Assembly: GCA_937921935.1 (NCBI GenBank)
Contig: CAKZWQ010000005.1
Coordinates: forward strand, 89,042-153,041
Length of the DNA: 64,000 bases
DNA from: an uncultured Gammaproteobacteria bacterium
GTDB lineage: Bacteria; Pseudomonadota; Gammaproteobacteria; Steroidobacterales; GCA-2729495
Reading direction: 5' to 3'
Under the pieces are notes generated by a model that saw only the letters and a program-made list of their open reading frames with translations, had not been told where the DNA came from and made no database searches. The translations under genes were made by a program, and so were the position numbers. Below, piece after piece: positions 63,838 through 64,000 of the stretch (positions are counted from its first letter, which is position 1; each line of letters opens with the position of its first letter).

Positions 63838-64000
63838 TTTTTCTGACTGAGGGACTCGCCGCAGTTAGGGCAGTAGTTTTGGTGGGCGAGTTGTTCGCGT
63901 TGCACGCGAACCAGTCGCAGCAGGTCTTCCTCGCTAAGTCCCAGTTCTTCGCGCAGTGCTTCCAGACCGGATTCCTCACAGGCATCCAGAACACCGTCTT
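63834..64000 (-). CDS. C-terminal part of a zinc-ribbon-tailed protein (right-edge partial)
   Basis: About 54 codons read on the minus strand from the window edge: ESGLEALREELGLSEEDLLR is a helical segment, and the end is HQNYCPNCGESLSQKN with one Cys pair. Only the tail is visible, so I do not assign a family. It is a continuous frame to the edge with coding-like composition. Confidence 0.65.
   Translation of the reverse strand, partial: DGVLDACEESGLEALREELGLSEEDLLRLVRVQREQLAHQNYCPNCGESLSQKN

Overview
The window reads as a chromosomal segment of a GC-rich gammaproteobacterium with type IV pili, carotenoids and a VPLPA-type sorted surface protein. The clues are the dcw tail (murB-ddl-ftsQ-ftsA-ftsZ), the secA-mutT-zapD-coaE order, a complete pilS-pilR-pilA-pilB-pilC-pilD block next to sucCD, and recA-recX-alaS-csrA-tRNA-Ser. 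The gene order recalls Xanthomonadales-like or related marine lineages, but I cannot place it to family from sequence alone. I see no phage, insertion sequence, CRISPR array or integrase.

Layout. 1-4535: end of the division and cell-wall cluster, ending at ftsZ with no lpxC after it. 4698-9526: dciA (minus), then an M23 envelope peptidase behind a textbook cyclic-di-GMP-I (GEMM) riboswitch, then secA and mutT. 9513-18921 (minus): the type IV pilus block pilS-pilR-pilA-pilB-pilC-pilD running into coaE and zapD, with a sigma-54 promoter in front of pilA. 19097-31741: housekeeping genes sucC, sucD, nadE, bamD (minus), rluD, pgeF, clpB (with a sigma-32-type promoter), an FmdB zinc ribbon, DUF502, aspS and a small lipase-like hydrolase. 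31760-40345: mutS (minus), pncC, thpR, recA, recX, alaS, csrA with a CsrA-site-like leader hairpin, and tRNA-Ser(GCU).

From about 40.4 kb the content becomes accessory. It holds a dual-CDGSH protein, a luciferase-like oxidoreductase, a GST, a metallo-beta-lactamase-fold hydrolase, an orphan Cys-pair protein, and a four-gene envelope-type cluster (DUF938 methyltransferase, GT2, AlkP-fold protein, GT4-like). These are followed by a VOC protein and an SrkA-type kinase. 50.9-56.6 kb is a carotenoid cluster (DUF2141, crtY, crtI, crtB, crtZ) that should convert GGPP to zeaxanthin, plus an extra di-iron fatty-acid-hydroxylase-family gene. 56.7-59.3 kb encodes a polyprenyl-phosphate sugar synthase fused to GtrA and a GT39-like membrane glycosyltransferase. 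The right end holds a carboxymuconolactone decarboxylase-like protein, a VPLPA-CTERM protein, a membrane ORF split by an in-frame UGA, a lipoprotein with a methyltransferase fold, a small exported protein, a UbiA-family prenyltransferase and a partial gene.

Regulatory logic visible in the DNA links surface behaviour to signals. A c-di-GMP riboswitch sits before the M23-secA pair, PilSR/sigma-54 sits at pilA, a probable CsrA loop-GGA site precedes csrA, and a heat-shock promoter precedes clpB. The observations I would check first are the c-di-GMP riboswitch on a cell-wall peptidase next to secA, the extra hydroxylase in the carotenoid locus, the likely CUG start of pilD, and the CsrA hairpin.
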